Numbered from the stretch's first letter, positions 21,866 to 30,831 are shown. The stretch: DNA of 64,000 nt from Acidobacteriota bacterium (GCA_013289955.1 JABCYZ010000003.1:62001-126000); one strand, 5' to 3'. Translations and numbers: made by a program. Notes: generated from the letters alone by a model not told the origin.

Positions 21866-22198
21866 ATGCCTATGCGACATCGCACGAAATTCTCATTCTT
21901 CGGCAAGATGCTGCTTCCAGGAGCCGTTCTCGCCGGCACTCTTATGTTGTCTGGCGCACCACAGTTGCGCGCGGACGAAGACTGCCAGAAGCGCATCGCC
22001 AAAGCCGACCACGATCTGCACAAAGCCGCTCAGGACCATGGCTGGGATAGTCCTCAAGCAGCCGATCGCCGCAGAGAGCTGGCCGCCGCCCGGCAATGGT
22101 GCTGGGAACACGGCCGCCGCTGGTGGGACGAAGACGCCCAGAAATGGCATACCGAACGCGATTGGGATGAGCACGACCACGATCATCCTCCTCGCTAG
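21866..22198 (+). CDS. Small secreted Trp/His/Asp-rich protein
   Basis: The 110-residue protein has GGAGGAG upstream, a signal peptide at about 1-36 (FGKMLLPGAVLAGTLMLSGAP) and a charged mature part. Three cysteines are not all paired in an obvious way (DEDCQK, QWCWEH). The C-terminus is rich in Trp, Asp and His (DWDEHDHDHPPR), which could bind metal. No family is recognised. A terminator follows at once, so it is a single-gene unit. Confidence 0.6.
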   Translation: MPMRHRTKFSFFGKMLLPGAVLAGTLMLSGAPQLRADEDCQKRIAKADHDLHKAAQDHGWDSPQAADRRRELAAARQWCWEHGRRWWDEDAQKWHTERDWDEHDHDHPPR

Positions 22199-22218
22199 TT
22201 TCGAGATTTTTCTCCAGG

Positions 22219-22252
22219 GGGCGCAGCGGCTTTTTGCAGCGCCCTTTTTATT
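22219..22252 (+). terminator. Rho-independent terminator
   Basis: GGGCGC at 22219-22224 pairs with GCGCCC at 22239-22244, with an extra GC pair inside, and a run of T residues follows at 22245-22252. It ends the small secreted protein gene 20 bases upstream. Confidence 0.75.
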
Positions 22253-22384
22253 TCTGCGGGTGATCCCCGCATTCTGTCCTCGCCGCGCCGTTTCCCCTCG
22301 ACGCAACATTTGCCGGGCCGGGGTGTTTTAGAACACATGGGGCGCAAACCCGAGAGCAGTCCTCGAGACGCCCGGGAGGACAGA

Positions 22385-22645
22385 ATGTTCACGAATATTT
22401 TGAAGTCCATGTTTGGCAAAGCAGTTATAGCTACGGCGCTCCTGGGTGGCGCTCTGGTTTTCGCGGGCGCGCCTGGTGCAGAAGCCAACGAACGAGCCGT
22501 GGTTCGCTACGACAATGTCAGGCTTCACGAAGCTATCGTCCATCGCGGCTTCTACAGCCCGCGCGCGAACTACCGGCGCTTCGAGCGGCGCGAAGCCTTT
22601 GCTCGCGGCTTCTACGACCGCTTCGGCTGCTGGCACCGCTATTAA
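22385..22645 (+). CDS. Small secreted Arg/Tyr-rich protein
   Basis: The ATG at 22385 has GGGAGGAC upstream and opens a signal peptide (FGKAVIATALLGGALVFAGAP); longer in-frame starts add sequence without protein character. The 86-residue precursor gives a mature peptide of about 50 residues rich in Arg, Tyr and Phe (RGFYSPRANYRRFERR, ARGFYDRFGCWHRY). Its signal peptide resembles that of the small secreted protein upstream (both have FGK followed by an alanine/leucine core). The function is unknown. Confidence 0.6.
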   Translation: MFTNILKSMFGKAVIATALLGGALVFAGAPGAEANERAVVRYDNVRLHEAIVHRGFYSPRANYRRFERREAFARGFYDRFGCWHRY

Positions 22646-22683
22646 GTTTTAGGCCGTAGCAAAAAAAACCTGCAAAAGAAAAA

Positions 22684-22707
22684 CGGGGCGCAAGGGAATG
22701 CGCCCCG
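22684..22707 (-). terminator. Rho-independent terminator of the zinc-ribbon gene
   Basis: CGGGGCGCA and TGCGCCCCG form a nine-base perfect stem. On the - strand it is followed by TTTTTCTTTTGC and a further T-run. It lies just after the stop codon of the gene at 22735-23049. Confidence 0.75.
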
Positions 22708-22734
22708 CTACCATTTTCAGATTGCCCGACGAAA

Positions 22735-23049
22735 TCAGTTTTTGGTTGCCGCCAGTTCGTCGGAAAAAACTGCTTCAAATCGCCGCTCTTCGTCCTGGTC
22801 GTGCAACAGCACCACCGGAACCACGCGCAGCGACCTCTTGCAGGAATGGCACTGCGTTACTTCGCCCTGCAAATCCTGCAGAAAGCCATCCGTAAAATGA
22901 TACAGCGCCCGCTCGCGCCTGGCGTTCTTCTCATCTCGCGCACCGCAGTACGGACAGACGAATTCAACCTTGTCCTGCTGCGGATCGCGGTCTAGAGCAG
23001 CCCACCCCGTGCGGCGCACGCCTATCGTCTCGACATTACGCCCTTCCAT
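22735..23049 (-). CDS. Small zinc-ribbon protein
   Basis: The 104-residue protein has two CxxC pairs, CPYCG near residue 32 and CHSCK near 67, which together make a probable four-cysteine zinc ribbon. The rest is charged and without membrane segments. GGAGGG precedes the ATG at a good distance and a strong terminator follows, both of which support a real gene. No named family is recognised; it could be a small nucleic-acid- or protein-binding factor. Confidence 0.65.
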   Translation of the reverse strand: MEGRNVETIGVRRTGWAALDRDPQQDKVEFVCPYCGARDEKNARRERALYHFTDGFLQDLQGEVTQCHSCKRSLRVVPVVLLHDQDEERRFEAVFSDELAATKN

Positions 23050-23190
23050 GGGGATAACCCTCCTTCAGATCCACGTCCACAATGCATGGGATGCGCCAGC
23101 CTGTGTTTTTGGTTCATGTAAATAAGTGTTTTTAAATCAGCAGTATACCGACAGGGCGAGGTTCTTGCTTTAGAGCTTAATACGTTAGGT

Positions 23191-23370
23191 TTACGTTACC
23201 GCGCCACGATTCTCAGGGCCGAGCGGCACGGCTTCCGATTCGTTTCCGTGCGGATCGTCTACTTTGTCTGCCGCTCGCTGCCGCTCCTCGGGAAGCGCCG
23301 TACATGCACCTGCGGCGTCCGGGAACTTGTCGACCTCCCCGGTGTCCAAAGTAACTGAGGACGCGCGCAC
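23191..23370 (-). CDS. Doubtful small ORF
   Basis: A 59-residue frame starting at GTG 23370 with AGGGA upstream has a protein-like, hydrophilic composition (VDKFPDAAGACTALPEERQR). It occupies the otherwise empty stretch between the zinc-ribbon gene and the tonB-like gene. Nothing else supports it, so it is listed only as a possibility. The rest of 23050-23485 shows no feature I can name. Confidence 0.2.
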   Translation of the reverse strand: MRASSVTLDTGEVDKFPDAAGACTALPEERQRAADKVDDPHGNESEAVPLGPENRGAVT

Positions 23371-23485
23371 CTCACATCCCTGCGAGCGCGGCGCCGGTCT
23401 CCTGCGGTCATTGAGCAACCCACAGGGGGCCGGCGTCGCATAAATTTCTGTTCTCACTCGCAGAACTCTTCTGTGGAGGTGTGTG

Positions 23486-24268
23486 ATGTCCAGCGAACCC
23501 GGCCCCATTTCCATTCCGCAAAAAGAATTTGCATCCCTGGAAGGCTGCTTCGTCGAAGGCAGTCCCGGACAACAGAAATGCGAACGCCGCATGCGCCGCC
23601 GCGCGCTGATTATTTCCATCGCCGCGCAATGCGCCGTTCTCACCGCCATCGTCCTGGTTCCCCTGTTCGGAAAACCGGAACGCATCGCCCACGCGAGCAT
23701 GACGCCCATTCCGCCGTATTATCACAATCGCGCGCCGGAACATCATCGAACTACACCCGAAACCCCGCCACCGACCGGTAGGCCACTTTGTGCTACCTGC
23801 TATTCGCCGACTATTCCTGCTCGTCCTGCCCCCACCGACAACACGCCTCCACAGCAAGAGCCCCTCCCCGGGATCGGCACAGCGGACGGAAGAGAGGGCC
23901 CTCAAGCCCCGTGGAGCATGGGCATTGATGACGGGAGGCGTCAGCCCGAACGTCCCGTCGAGGTGCGCCCAGGAACGCCCGAGCGCCTTCATGTGACGCA
24001 CCTCGAACCGGCCATGCTTCTCCTACGCATCCGGCCCGTCTATCCGGCGCTCGCAAGGCAAATTCATCGCGAGGGCCAGGTGGAGCTGCGCGCTGTGATT
24101 GCTACCGACGGGACCATCCAATCCTTGCAGGTGGTCAGGGGCGATCCGCTCTTTCTCGAATCCGCGCTCGAAGCCGTCCGCCAGTGGCGCTACCGCGCCA
24201 CCGTGCTAAATGGCCAACCAGTCGAAATCGATACATTCATTACGGTCATCTACAGCCTCGAGCAGTGA
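23486..24268 (+). CDS. TonB family energy-transducer protein
   Basis: The 260-residue protein has a cytoplasmic N-terminus of about 35 residues, one membrane anchor at about 40-62 (ALIISIAAQCAVLTAIVLVPLF), a Pro-rich periplasmic region at about 75-150 and a TonB C-terminal domain at about 170-260 (YPALARQIHREGQVELRAVI, LFLESALEAVRQWRY). TonB links the proton-motive-force-driven ExbBD motor to outer-membrane receptors, of which this window has two. No exbB or exbD is nearby. GGAGG precedes the ATG; a GTG one codon earlier is possible. It is probably the energy partner for receptors elsewhere. Confidence 0.85.
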   Translation: MSSEPGPISIPQKEFASLEGCFVEGSPGQQKCERRMRRRALIISIAAQCAVLTAIVLVPLFGKPERIAHASMTPIPPYYHNRAPEHHRTTPETPPPTGRPLCATCYSPTIPARPAPTDNTPPQQEPLPGIGTADGREGPQAPWSMGIDDGRRQPERPVEVRPGTPERLHVTHLEPAMLLLRIRPVYPALARQIHREGQVELRAVIATDGTIQSLQVVRGDPLFLESALEAVRQWRYRATVLNGQPVEIDTFITVIYSLEQ

Positions 24269-24317
24269 ACGCCTGGGCCCCCGGAGTTTTGTACCGAGAC
24301 ACAGAAACAGAACAAAA

Positions 24318-24355
24318 GAGGCCGCGGACGAAGCGCGGCCTCTTCCGTTTTTCTC
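24318..24355. terminator. Terminator between the tonB-like gene and the barrel gene
   Basis: GAGGCCGC at 24318-24325 pairs with GCGGCCTC at 24335-24342, and a T-rich tract (TTCCGTTTTTC) follows on the + strand. On the - strand the stem is followed by TTTTGTTCTG, so it may serve both convergent genes. Confidence 0.75.
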
Positions 24356-24370
24356 GCTCGAATGTGGAAG

Positions 24371-25012
24371 CTAGAACCGCCAGTTGAAGCCCGCGGCGAT
24401 GCGGAAATTGTCCTGCCGCCCGGACAACACGGCGCAACTCGTGCCGTTCGCTTCGCAATCGCTGAAAGAGTTCCGTATGTAATCGATTTGAACAAGACGC
24501 AGCGCGATGTGTCTTGAAGCGTTCAAGTCAATGCCGCCGCCGGCTCCATAGGCGAACCGGTTTTCGGTGTCCTGGCAAGTCGCCCCTGTCTGCCCGTTCG
24601 GACAAGCGAAGCCTCCTGCGGAATTATTGAAGGAGACTCGCGCGTGGGACGTGCCTACAAGTCCGCGAACGAATACGTCGAAAGGACCGAGATGCCGCTG
24701 GGTCCATTGCGGCCCAAACAGGTAGTTGTATTCGCGAAGATGATCGGCCAGCGAATCCACATCTCCTGTTCCGCCGTAGCCGCTGACGTCGGCCACGAAC
24801 CCAAGATGCGAGGTGAAGTTGAATTCTCCCGTGGCCTCGAGCCCTGGCATGGCGAAATGGCGTCCCAGGCCGCTGTCGCTGTCTGTCAGGAGACCGCCCG
24901 GGTTGAACTGCCCGTAAGACAGCCCCGTGAACAGTTCCACCTTGGGGGTTTGCGCCATCGCGCTTCGCCCGGCGATTGCCAGTAGTGCAAATAGAACGAG
25001 TAATTTCCGCAT
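24371..25012 (-). CDS. Outer-membrane beta-barrel protein
   Basis: The 213-residue protein has a signal peptide ending at SAMAQ and an alternating-strand pattern of a small eight-stranded barrel (VELFTGLSYGQF, HLGFVADVSGYGG, NYLFGPQWTQR, IALRLVQIDYIR). It ends in NWRF, with the terminal Phe used by the BAM complex. A loop contains two cysteine pairs (FACPNGQTGATCQ and FSDCEANGTSCAV). It resembles the OmpA/opacity type of surface proteins. AGGAG precedes the ATG. A LacI-type operator-like palindrome lies about 180 bases upstream. Confidence 0.85.
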   Translation of the reverse strand: MRKLLVLFALLAIAGRSAMAQTPKVELFTGLSYGQFNPGGLLTDSDSGLGRHFAMPGLEATGEFNFTSHLGFVADVSGYGGTGDVDSLADHLREYNYLFGPQWTQRHLGPFDVFVRGLVGTSHARVSFNNSAGGFACPNGQTGATCQDTENRFAYGAGGGIDLNASRHIALRLVQIDYIRNSFSDCEANGTSCAVLSGRQDNFRIAAGFNWRF

Positions 25013-25511
25013 GATCAGTTCCTCCTAGAGATTTGAAGCGGAAAACCATTGGTTCTCCGGTGAATCTCCACTCGCGGTCTTTGAATGCCACTCGCTCAAC
25101 TGTCGATCGGGCTACCGAATCCGTGGAACGGCTCGAGACCACCCAAGCCGGTTCCAAATTTTATTTTTTCTCCTGTTTTCTAGAGGAGCCGTGAAAGCGC
25201 TTCCGATTTTTTGTAAATTATCTTGCGCTTGATGACTCGCCCTCTCCTTCTAAAACCGGATGAAGAGCGAGCGGAGACACCCGTCTCCAGAGACTCATAA
25301 ACCCTCCGGTAGTTTCCATCGTCTGCGCGTTCCGGCGTGTTCCGCGCGGTTTCGCGTCCCGCGGCGTGCCTCAGGCAGGAAGGCAACGGTCCGCATTTTC
25401 TCTTTTGTGTTGTTCATAAAGATGCGTCCCCGGAGCCTCAAGTTGTAACGGGGGATAAATATTCTGGAGAAGAAAAGTGACCGCGCGGCTGACAAAAGAC
25501 GGCAGTTTTTA
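25013..25511. other. Gene-free 500-bp interval
   Basis: No credible coding sequence is seen. The open frames here have no protein-like composition. The only motif of note is the LacI-family-like palindrome at 25192-25205. Confidence 0.4.
25192..25205. promoter_or_regulatory. Possible LacI-family operator
   Basis: TGAAAGCGCTTCCG matches the catabolite-response-element pattern TGNAANCGNWNNCW except for the last base, and has the AGCGCT centre typical of LacI-family sites. It is about 180 bases upstream of the barrel gene. A single 14-mer can occur by chance. Confidence 0.25.
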
Positions 25512-28457
25512 TCAGAGCAGCGGTTCGCCGGAGTGGCGCGCAATCGCTTCGCGCGTGGTGTCGCGAAGACGGATCAATTCATGCCAGGCCAATGCTTCCT
25601 TGGCCTCCGCCGCGCCGGTCGCAGCGCGGGGATAAACAGGCGGAGACACGGTAATCGTCACGCTCGTCGGGCGCGGCAAATACGTGCCATCGCGCAGGAA
25701 TCTTCTGGTGCCCTTGAGCGAGACTGGAACTATCGGGGCGCCCGCATCCACGGCGGCCTTGAATGCCCCGAGCTGGAACGGCCGCACGCCGTCTTCGCTG
25801 GTAAACGTCCCTTCGGGAAAAACAAAAATCGATTCTCCTTCACGCAGCAATTGTTTCATCTCTTCCGATTGCCGCAATCGCGATTGCGCATCGCTGCGGT
25901 CAAACTTCGTGTGATGCATCTTCTCCAAAAACGTTCCGATGAACGGCATTCTGCCGACCTCCATTTTGGCCACGAAGTGATAGGGCACGCCGAGGCCGAG
26001 CATCAGCGGCAGCACGTCAAAATAACTGGTGTGATTCGACACATAAACTTTTGCGCCCGGCACATCCGAGTATTCTTTGCCGATCACGCGCACGCGGCAG
26101 CCGATCAGCGCAAACAGGATCCGGAGCGCCGCGGAAGTGAACCGTCCCGCTTTACGGTAGTCCCCGATGAAATTGACGATCGTCCACGTCGGAACGATCC
26201 ACAGAAGGAACACGACCCCAAAATACAATCCGTAGAGAATTTCCAGGCTCCTGCGCACGCCTGCCCAGATTTCCGCCCCTGCCGTGCGCGTTACGCCAGC
26301 CGCGGCCAGCCGCGCGATCTGCAACCACGCCGGCGCCTTCGCCGCCGCCAGTTTTCCGCCGAGATAAAGCTGCTTGGTTTCCTCGCGCCGCAATTTTCCG
26401 CTCGACGTTTTTGGAATGCTTCCCGGCGGTATAAGCTCGACGCGGTCGGGCGGCAGTCCCAGCCCTTTAGAAACTTCTTCGGTGACCGCCGCAGCAATCG
26501 CGGCGCGCCGCGTCGTCTCGCGTTCGCGCGATTCCGCCACCACGATCAGTTTCTCGGTTCCCGAAGCCTCATCCTTCAGCCCGAACGCTACAATGCAGCC
26601 CTTGCGGATACCTTCCGCGCGCGCCGCCAACTCCTCGACTTCGTGCGGATAAAGATTCCTTCCCCCTTTGATGATGATGTCCTTCACACGCCCCGTGACG
26701 TAAATTTCTCCGTCGGCACAGTACGCGCGGTCGCCGGAATTCACCCACCCATATTCGCCGTCGCCGGAGGCGGGACCCATCGGCAGCAATTTTTCCGTCG
26801 CCGCGGCATTTTGATAGTAGCCGCTGGTCGCCGAAGGCCCGCGAAACCACAGGAACCCCTCGGTCCGTTCGGCGACTTCCTTGCCGCTCGCATCGACCAG
26901 CTGCACTTCGTGCCGGGGAATCGGCTTGCCGGAAGAAACGAACCTAAGCGCCGTTCTATCGTCCGCCCGCGCCGCCACGGCGCGGCCTTCGGCGGTAAAC
27001 ACCTCCCGGTCGATGCGGTCTATCAGCGCCCCGCGGCAGAGCGGCGGCACCGTCACGGCGAGCGAAGCTTCCGCAAGCCCGTACACCGGCAGTTGCGCTT
27101 CACGGCGAAAACCGTGGCCCGCAAAACGCTCCGCAAAGCGGTCCAGCGTATCGGGATTCACCGGCTCCGCGCCGTTCAGCGCCGCGCGCCAGCGGCTCAA
27201 GTCCACGCCTTCGATATCCTTGTCTCTGATTTTCCGGACGCACAGCTCGTAGGCAAAGTTCGGCGCCGCGGAAATTGTTCCGCCGTATTTTTGAAAGGCC
27301 TTCAACCAGCGATCCGGCCGCGTGAGAAACGCCAGCGGCGACATCACCGTCAGCGGCACTCCGAAATGCAGCAACGTAAGCCAGGCGCCGATCAGCCCCA
27401 TGTCGTGATACAGCGGAAGCCAGCTCACGCCCACATCGGCAGGCCCCAGTTCCAGGGCTTCGCCGATGGCTCGCATGTTTGCGAGCAAATTTCGGTGCGT
27501 CAGCACCACGCCCTTGGGATCGCCCGTCGATCCGGAAGTGTATTGCAAAAGCGCGATGTCGCTCGACTTCCGCGCACGGCTGCCCGTCAGGTGTAGCGGC
27601 AGAGCACCCGGGGAAGGCGGCGGCGCCTTATCGGCGGCGTCCAGCAACCTCTCGGCGTCCGCCACTTCGGCAAGCGAAGGCACGCGCGGCTTCAAGAGCC
27701 GGGCCACCGCTTCCGCCTGCCGGAACGTCAGCAGCAGGCACACTCCCGCATTTCTCAGGATCGCCGACTGTCTCGACGCATACTCTTCTATGCGATCCGC
27801 GCGAAACGGCGGATAAATCGGCACGGGAATCGCGCCCGAAAGCAAAATCCCCGCATAGCAAACAAAAAACGCGCGCGACGTCGGCAGCATGAGCGCCACC
27901 CGGCCGCCCGCGGGCACGCCGCGCCGCGCCAGCTCGGCGGCGCACCGCTGCCCTGCGGCGTAAAGCTCGCCGAAGGTAAGCGTCACGCTCGACTCCTGGT
28001 TTTCTGTCTCCCCGGTGATCAGTAGATGCACCCGTTCGGCGTCATGCGTAGCGCGATAGCGCAGCACGTCCAGCAATGTTTCCGCCGAAAAAACGCCGGC
28101 ATCGGTTGCTTCGCGGTTCCGTTTTTGTGTGGTGATGGAAGCGCGCAATGCGGAGACCGCTTCGTCTTCAAGCGTCTCTCCGCCCGGCGCCGCCAAGAGG
28201 GCCTTCGCCAAATCTTCCGGCGTATCTGCTTCCGTCACAACGCGGTCCGGAAGACGTACGCCAAACGCCGTCTCGAGCCGCGCGAGCAATTCCACACGCT
28301 CGAGGCTGCCCAGTCCCAGGTCCCGGTCGAGCTCGGACGCCACGGTGAGCATCGGCAACGCACCCCGGCTGCCCAGCTCTTCAAGCAGGCTGCGAATCAC
28401 TTCGAGTACGCGCTTGCGTATCCCGGCAGCATCGAGATGTGTTGCAGGAGTGGCCAA
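25512..28457 (-). CDS. Fusion: acyl carrier domain, acyl-AMP ligase, PlsC-like acyltransferase
   Basis: The 981-residue protein has three parts in order. Residues 1-85 form an acyl carrier domain with LGLGSLERVELL, whose Ser51 would carry phosphopantetheine. Residues about 105-680 form an AMP-forming fatty acyl ligase with LQYTSGSTGDPKGVVLTH near 307. After a hydrophobic segment near 740-765, a PlsC-like 1-acylglycerol-3-phosphate acyltransferase follows, with the catalytic NHTSYFD at 808-814 and FPEGTF near 879-884. Such a chain could activate a free fatty acid, load it on its own carrier and transfer it to a glycerol-phosphate acceptor, similar to the E. coli Aas logic but with the order changed and a carrier added. 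A related role in making unusual lipids is equally possible. Confidence 0.88.
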   Translation of the reverse strand: MATPATHLDAAGIRKRVLEVIRSLLEELGSRGALPMLTVASELDRDLGLGSLERVELLARLETAFGVRLPDRVVTEADTPEDLAKALLAAPGGETLEDEAVSALRASITTQKRNREATDAGVFSAETLLDVLRYRATHDAERVHLLITGETENQESSVTLTFGELYAAGQRCAAELARRGVPAGGRVALMLPTSRAFFVCYAGILLSGAIPVPIYPPFRADRIEEYASRQSAILRNAGVCLLLTFRQAEAVARLLKPRVPSLAEVADAERLLDAADKAPPPSPGALPLHLTGSRARKSSDIALLQYTSGSTGDPKGVVLTHRNLLANMRAIGEALELGPADVGVSWLPLYHDMGLIGAWLTLLHFGVPLTVMSPLAFLTRPDRWLKAFQKYGGTISAAPNFAYELCVRKIRDKDIEGVDLSRWRAALNGAEPVNPDTLDRFAERFAGHGFRREAQLPVYGLAEASLAVTVPPLCRGALIDRIDREVFTAEGRAVAARADDRTALRFVSSGKPIPRHEVQLVDASGKEVAERTEGFLWFRGPSATSGYYQNAAATEKLLPMGPASGDGEYGWVNSGDRAYCADGEIYVTGRVKDIIIKGGRNLYPHEVEELAARAEGIRKGCIVAFGLKDEASGTEKLIVVAESRERETTRRAAIAAAVTEEVSKGLGLPPDRVELIPPGSIPKTSSGKLRREETKQLYLGGKLAAAKAPAWLQIARLAAAGVTRTAGAEIWAGVRRSLEILYGLYFGVVFLLWIVPTWTIVNFIGDYRKAGRFTSAALRILFALIGCRVRVIGKEYSDVPGAKVYVSNHTSYFDVLPLMLGLGVPYHFVAKMEVGRMPFIGTFLEKMHHTKFDRSDAQSRLRQSEEMKQLLREGESIFVFPEGTFTSEDGVRPFQLGAFKAAVDAGAPIVPVSLKGTRRFLRDGTYLPRPTSVTITVSPPVYPRAATGAAEAKEALAWHELIRLRDTTREAIARHSGEPLL

Positions 28458-28582
28458 TGGTCACACGACTCTCGGGGGCTATTTCGCTTCCGCCAGAGGC
28501 TACCACGCGGAGATACCGTTTGCCATTAACGGGCGCTCCCAGCTGTCTCGAGGATGACGCGCCGGGAGCCAGCCGCCAAGGG

Positions 28583-29143
28583 CTACGCGCTTTTCTGTTT
28601 GACCTCGGCAGCGTAACCTTTGGGCATGAGCGTGGTCGAAAGATCCACGCCGGAAAGATCCGCTCCGGTCAAGTCCGTCTCGCGGAGAATGGCCACGCCC
28701 ATATCCGCCCCGCTGAATTTCGTGCCGTTCACATTCGCCAGCCGCAAATTCACATTTCGCAACTGCGCGCGGTGGAAGATCGCGTTGGAAAGGTCGCAGC
28801 GGAAAAATTCCACACCGCTGGCTTGTGCTTCCGTCAAATCCGCGCCGGGCAGGATCGCTTCCGTCATGTCCGTGTTGCGCAAATCCGCTTTGCGAAGATT
28901 CGCGCCGGACAAATCCGCGCCCGGCAGTTTCGCTTTGCGCAGGTCCGAGCCTTCGAAGTTTGCGCCACGCAGAATCGCTCCGCTTAGATTGATGCCTTCA
29001 AGATCAGCGCGGGAGAGATCGGCGCCGGCCAGATCCGCGCGCGCGCCGCCTTCCTTGCCACGAAAGAACGCCGCGTGCGCCTCAAGTATGTCCGTCAACT
29101 TCTTGCCCTTATGTTCGATGCTTTTCGCTTTTCGCAGTCCCAT
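28583..29143 (-). CDS. Pentapeptide-repeat protein
   Basis: The 186-residue protein, starting at MGLRKAKS (ATG 29143), consists of about 24 tandem A(D/N)LxX units such as ADLAGADLSRADLEGINLSG, which fold as a right-handed quadrilateral beta-helix. A short N-terminal helix (KLTDILEAHAAFFRGKEGG) precedes the repeats. Qnr and MfpA proteins of this fold protect gyrase, but most members have unknown roles and nothing here points to gyrase. A longer frame to 29263 adds unlikely sequence. Confidence 0.85.
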   Translation of the reverse strand: MGLRKAKSIEHKGKKLTDILEAHAAFFRGKEGGARADLAGADLSRADLEGINLSGAILRGANFEGSDLRKAKLPGADLSGANLRKADLRNTDMTEAILPGADLTEAQASGVEFFRCDLSNAIFHRAQLRNVNLRLANVNGTKFSGADMGVAILRETDLTGADLSGVDLSTTLMPKGYAAEVKQKSA

Positions 29144-29307
29144 GGTGTGCTTTCCGCTCCTTCTCCCAATGCTCCATTTTACCTGCTCTCTCCCACCCTG
29201 ACGAGTGCTTCTCCGGATCTTCGCCGGTCCTCGGGACCCTCTAGAAGAACCTCTTCCACCCAACGTCGTTTGTGGTAGCTTTCTAGAAATGCCCGGTCGC
29301 CCGGAAG

Positions 29308-30831
29308 GTGAGCGCCCCTTTGAGGTTTAGAAAGTTAGTTCTCGCTCCGCTGCTGACCCTCCTTCTCGTTCCGTCCTTCCGCTCGGCGGAGCCATCCTCC
29401 CCGCTGGCAATCACTCACGTCACGCTGATCGACGCCACGGGCCGTCCGCCCGAACCGGACCAAACCGTTCTTATCGAGGCCGGCCGCATTACCGCCGTGG
29501 GAGCGACAGCAAAGATCAAAATCCCCAAATCGGCGCGCACCGTCAACGCCTCCGGAAAATTCCTCTTGCCCGGATTCTGGGACATGCATGTGCACATCGC
29601 CGGCATCAACGCCGATCCTTCCTGGAGCAAAAAGGTCCTTCTCCCCTTGCTTCTCGCCAATGGCATCACCGGAGTGCGCGACATGGGAGGCGATCTCGAC
29701 GCCCTGCTCTCCTGGCAGCGCGACATCGAGTCCGGTGCCCTTCTCGCTCCGCATATTGTTGCCGCCGGCCCTTTTCTTGCCGCGAGAGGCAGGAAAACTC
29801 CCGAACAGTATCCCGTCCATAACGCCGAGGAGGCCCGCGCTGCCGTCGATGACCTTAAAAAACGCGGCGCCAATTTCATAAAAATCATATCCATGCCCTC
29901 ACGCGATGCCTTTTTCGCGGTTGCCGAAGAATCCAAAAAGCAAAACATTCCATTTGTCGGCCATTTGCCGTTCGAGATCGGCGTCATCGAAGCCAGCGAC
30001 GCCGGCATGCGCAGCATCGAACACCTTCTCTATAGCGCTTTTGCTCTCTCCTTTTCCTTGAAAGAAACCGAGCTCCGTCCGCGACTCGTCGAAGCAGAAA
30101 AAAATGGCGATTCCGCAGGATGGGAACAGATCGCCCACGAAGCCGACGCTACGTACAGCCAGGAAAAAGCCGCCGCGCTTGTCCAGGCGCTCAAAAAAAA
30201 CGGGACCTGGGTCACCCCCACTCTTGCTTCCCTGGATATCACCTCTCATCCGGAGAACTGGAAAGCGGACGATCCTTTGCTGGCATTCCTCCCGCCGGCG
30301 ATTGCCAAAGAGTGGCGCGGCTCGTTCGACGATGCCGAGATGAAGCAGCGCGCAGGCTGGCTCGGCCGCCAAGCGTCGAACGACTGGAAGCTAACCGGTG
30401 AACTTCATAAAGCGGGTGTTCCGCTTCTGGTGGGTTCAGACTCGCTCGACCCCTTCGTCTTCCCCGGCGATAGCTTCCATCACGAACTCGCCGAGCTGGT
30501 CCGTGCCGGTTTTGCGCCCATCGAAGCCCTTGAGGCTGCAACCAGGGGAGCCGCTCTTTTTCTTGGCCGCGAGAAAGACTTCGGCACCGTTGAAACCGGC
30601 CGCGCCGCTGATCTCGTTTTGCTCGCCGCGGATCCTGTCGAGAACATCGCCAACACGCGAAAGATCTGGGCCGTGATCAGGAATGGCGGCTACTATGACC
30701 GGGCTTCTCTCGATACACTATTGACTCGGGCGAAAGAAGCCGCAGCCGCTGCTACGGCCGAGAATCCTCAGGAGCCTAAGGAAGCATTGGGTCTCGCGGC
30801 AGAAAGACGGCAGCGCGCCAGGCATCCATGA
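29308..30831 (+). CDS. Secreted amidohydrolase family protein
   Basis: The 507-residue protein starts at GTG 29308 with a signal peptide (FRKLVLAPLLTLLLVPSFRSA). It has the metal-dependent amidohydrolase pattern: DMHVHIAG for the first two histidines near residue 92, IKIISMP with the possible bridging Lys near 193, PFVGHLP and RSIEHLLY for the next histidines, and VGSDSLDPF for the catalytic Asp. The family hydrolyses cyclic amides, imides or dipeptides (imidazolonepropionase/prolidase type). The substrate is unknown. It overlaps the next gene by ATGA. Confidence 0.87.
   Translation: MSAPLRFRKLVLAPLLTLLLVPSFRSAEPSSPLAITHVTLIDATGRPPEPDQTVLIEAGRITAVGATAKIKIPKSARTVNASGKFLLPGFWDMHVHIAGINADPSWSKKVLLPLLLANGITGVRDMGGDLDALLSWQRDIESGALLAPHIVAAGPFLAARGRKTPEQYPVHNAEEARAAVDDLKKRGANFIKIISMPSRDAFFAVAEESKKQNIPFVGHLPFEIGVIEASDAGMRSIEHLLYSAFALSFSLKETELRPRLVEAEKNGDSAGWEQIAHEADATYSQEKAAALVQALKKNGTWVTPTLASLDITSHPENWKADDPLLAFLPPAIAKEWRGSFDDAEMKQRAGWLGRQASNDWKLTGELHKAGVPLLVGSDSLDPFVFPGDSFHHELAELVRAGFAPIEALEAATRGAALFLGREKDFGTVETGRAADLVLLAADPVENIANTRKIWAVIRNGGYYDRASLDTLLTRAKEAAAAATAENPQEPKEALGLAAERRQRARHP

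Noticed and set aside
25180..25386. 68-codon - frame in the gap before the barrel gene
   Set aside because: Arg/Ser-rich without motifs or ribosome site; likely chance.
28583..29143. Pentapeptide-repeat protein as a Qnr-type gyrase protector
   Set aside because: Fold alone is not enough; no Qnr-specific loops or gyrase context were recognised.
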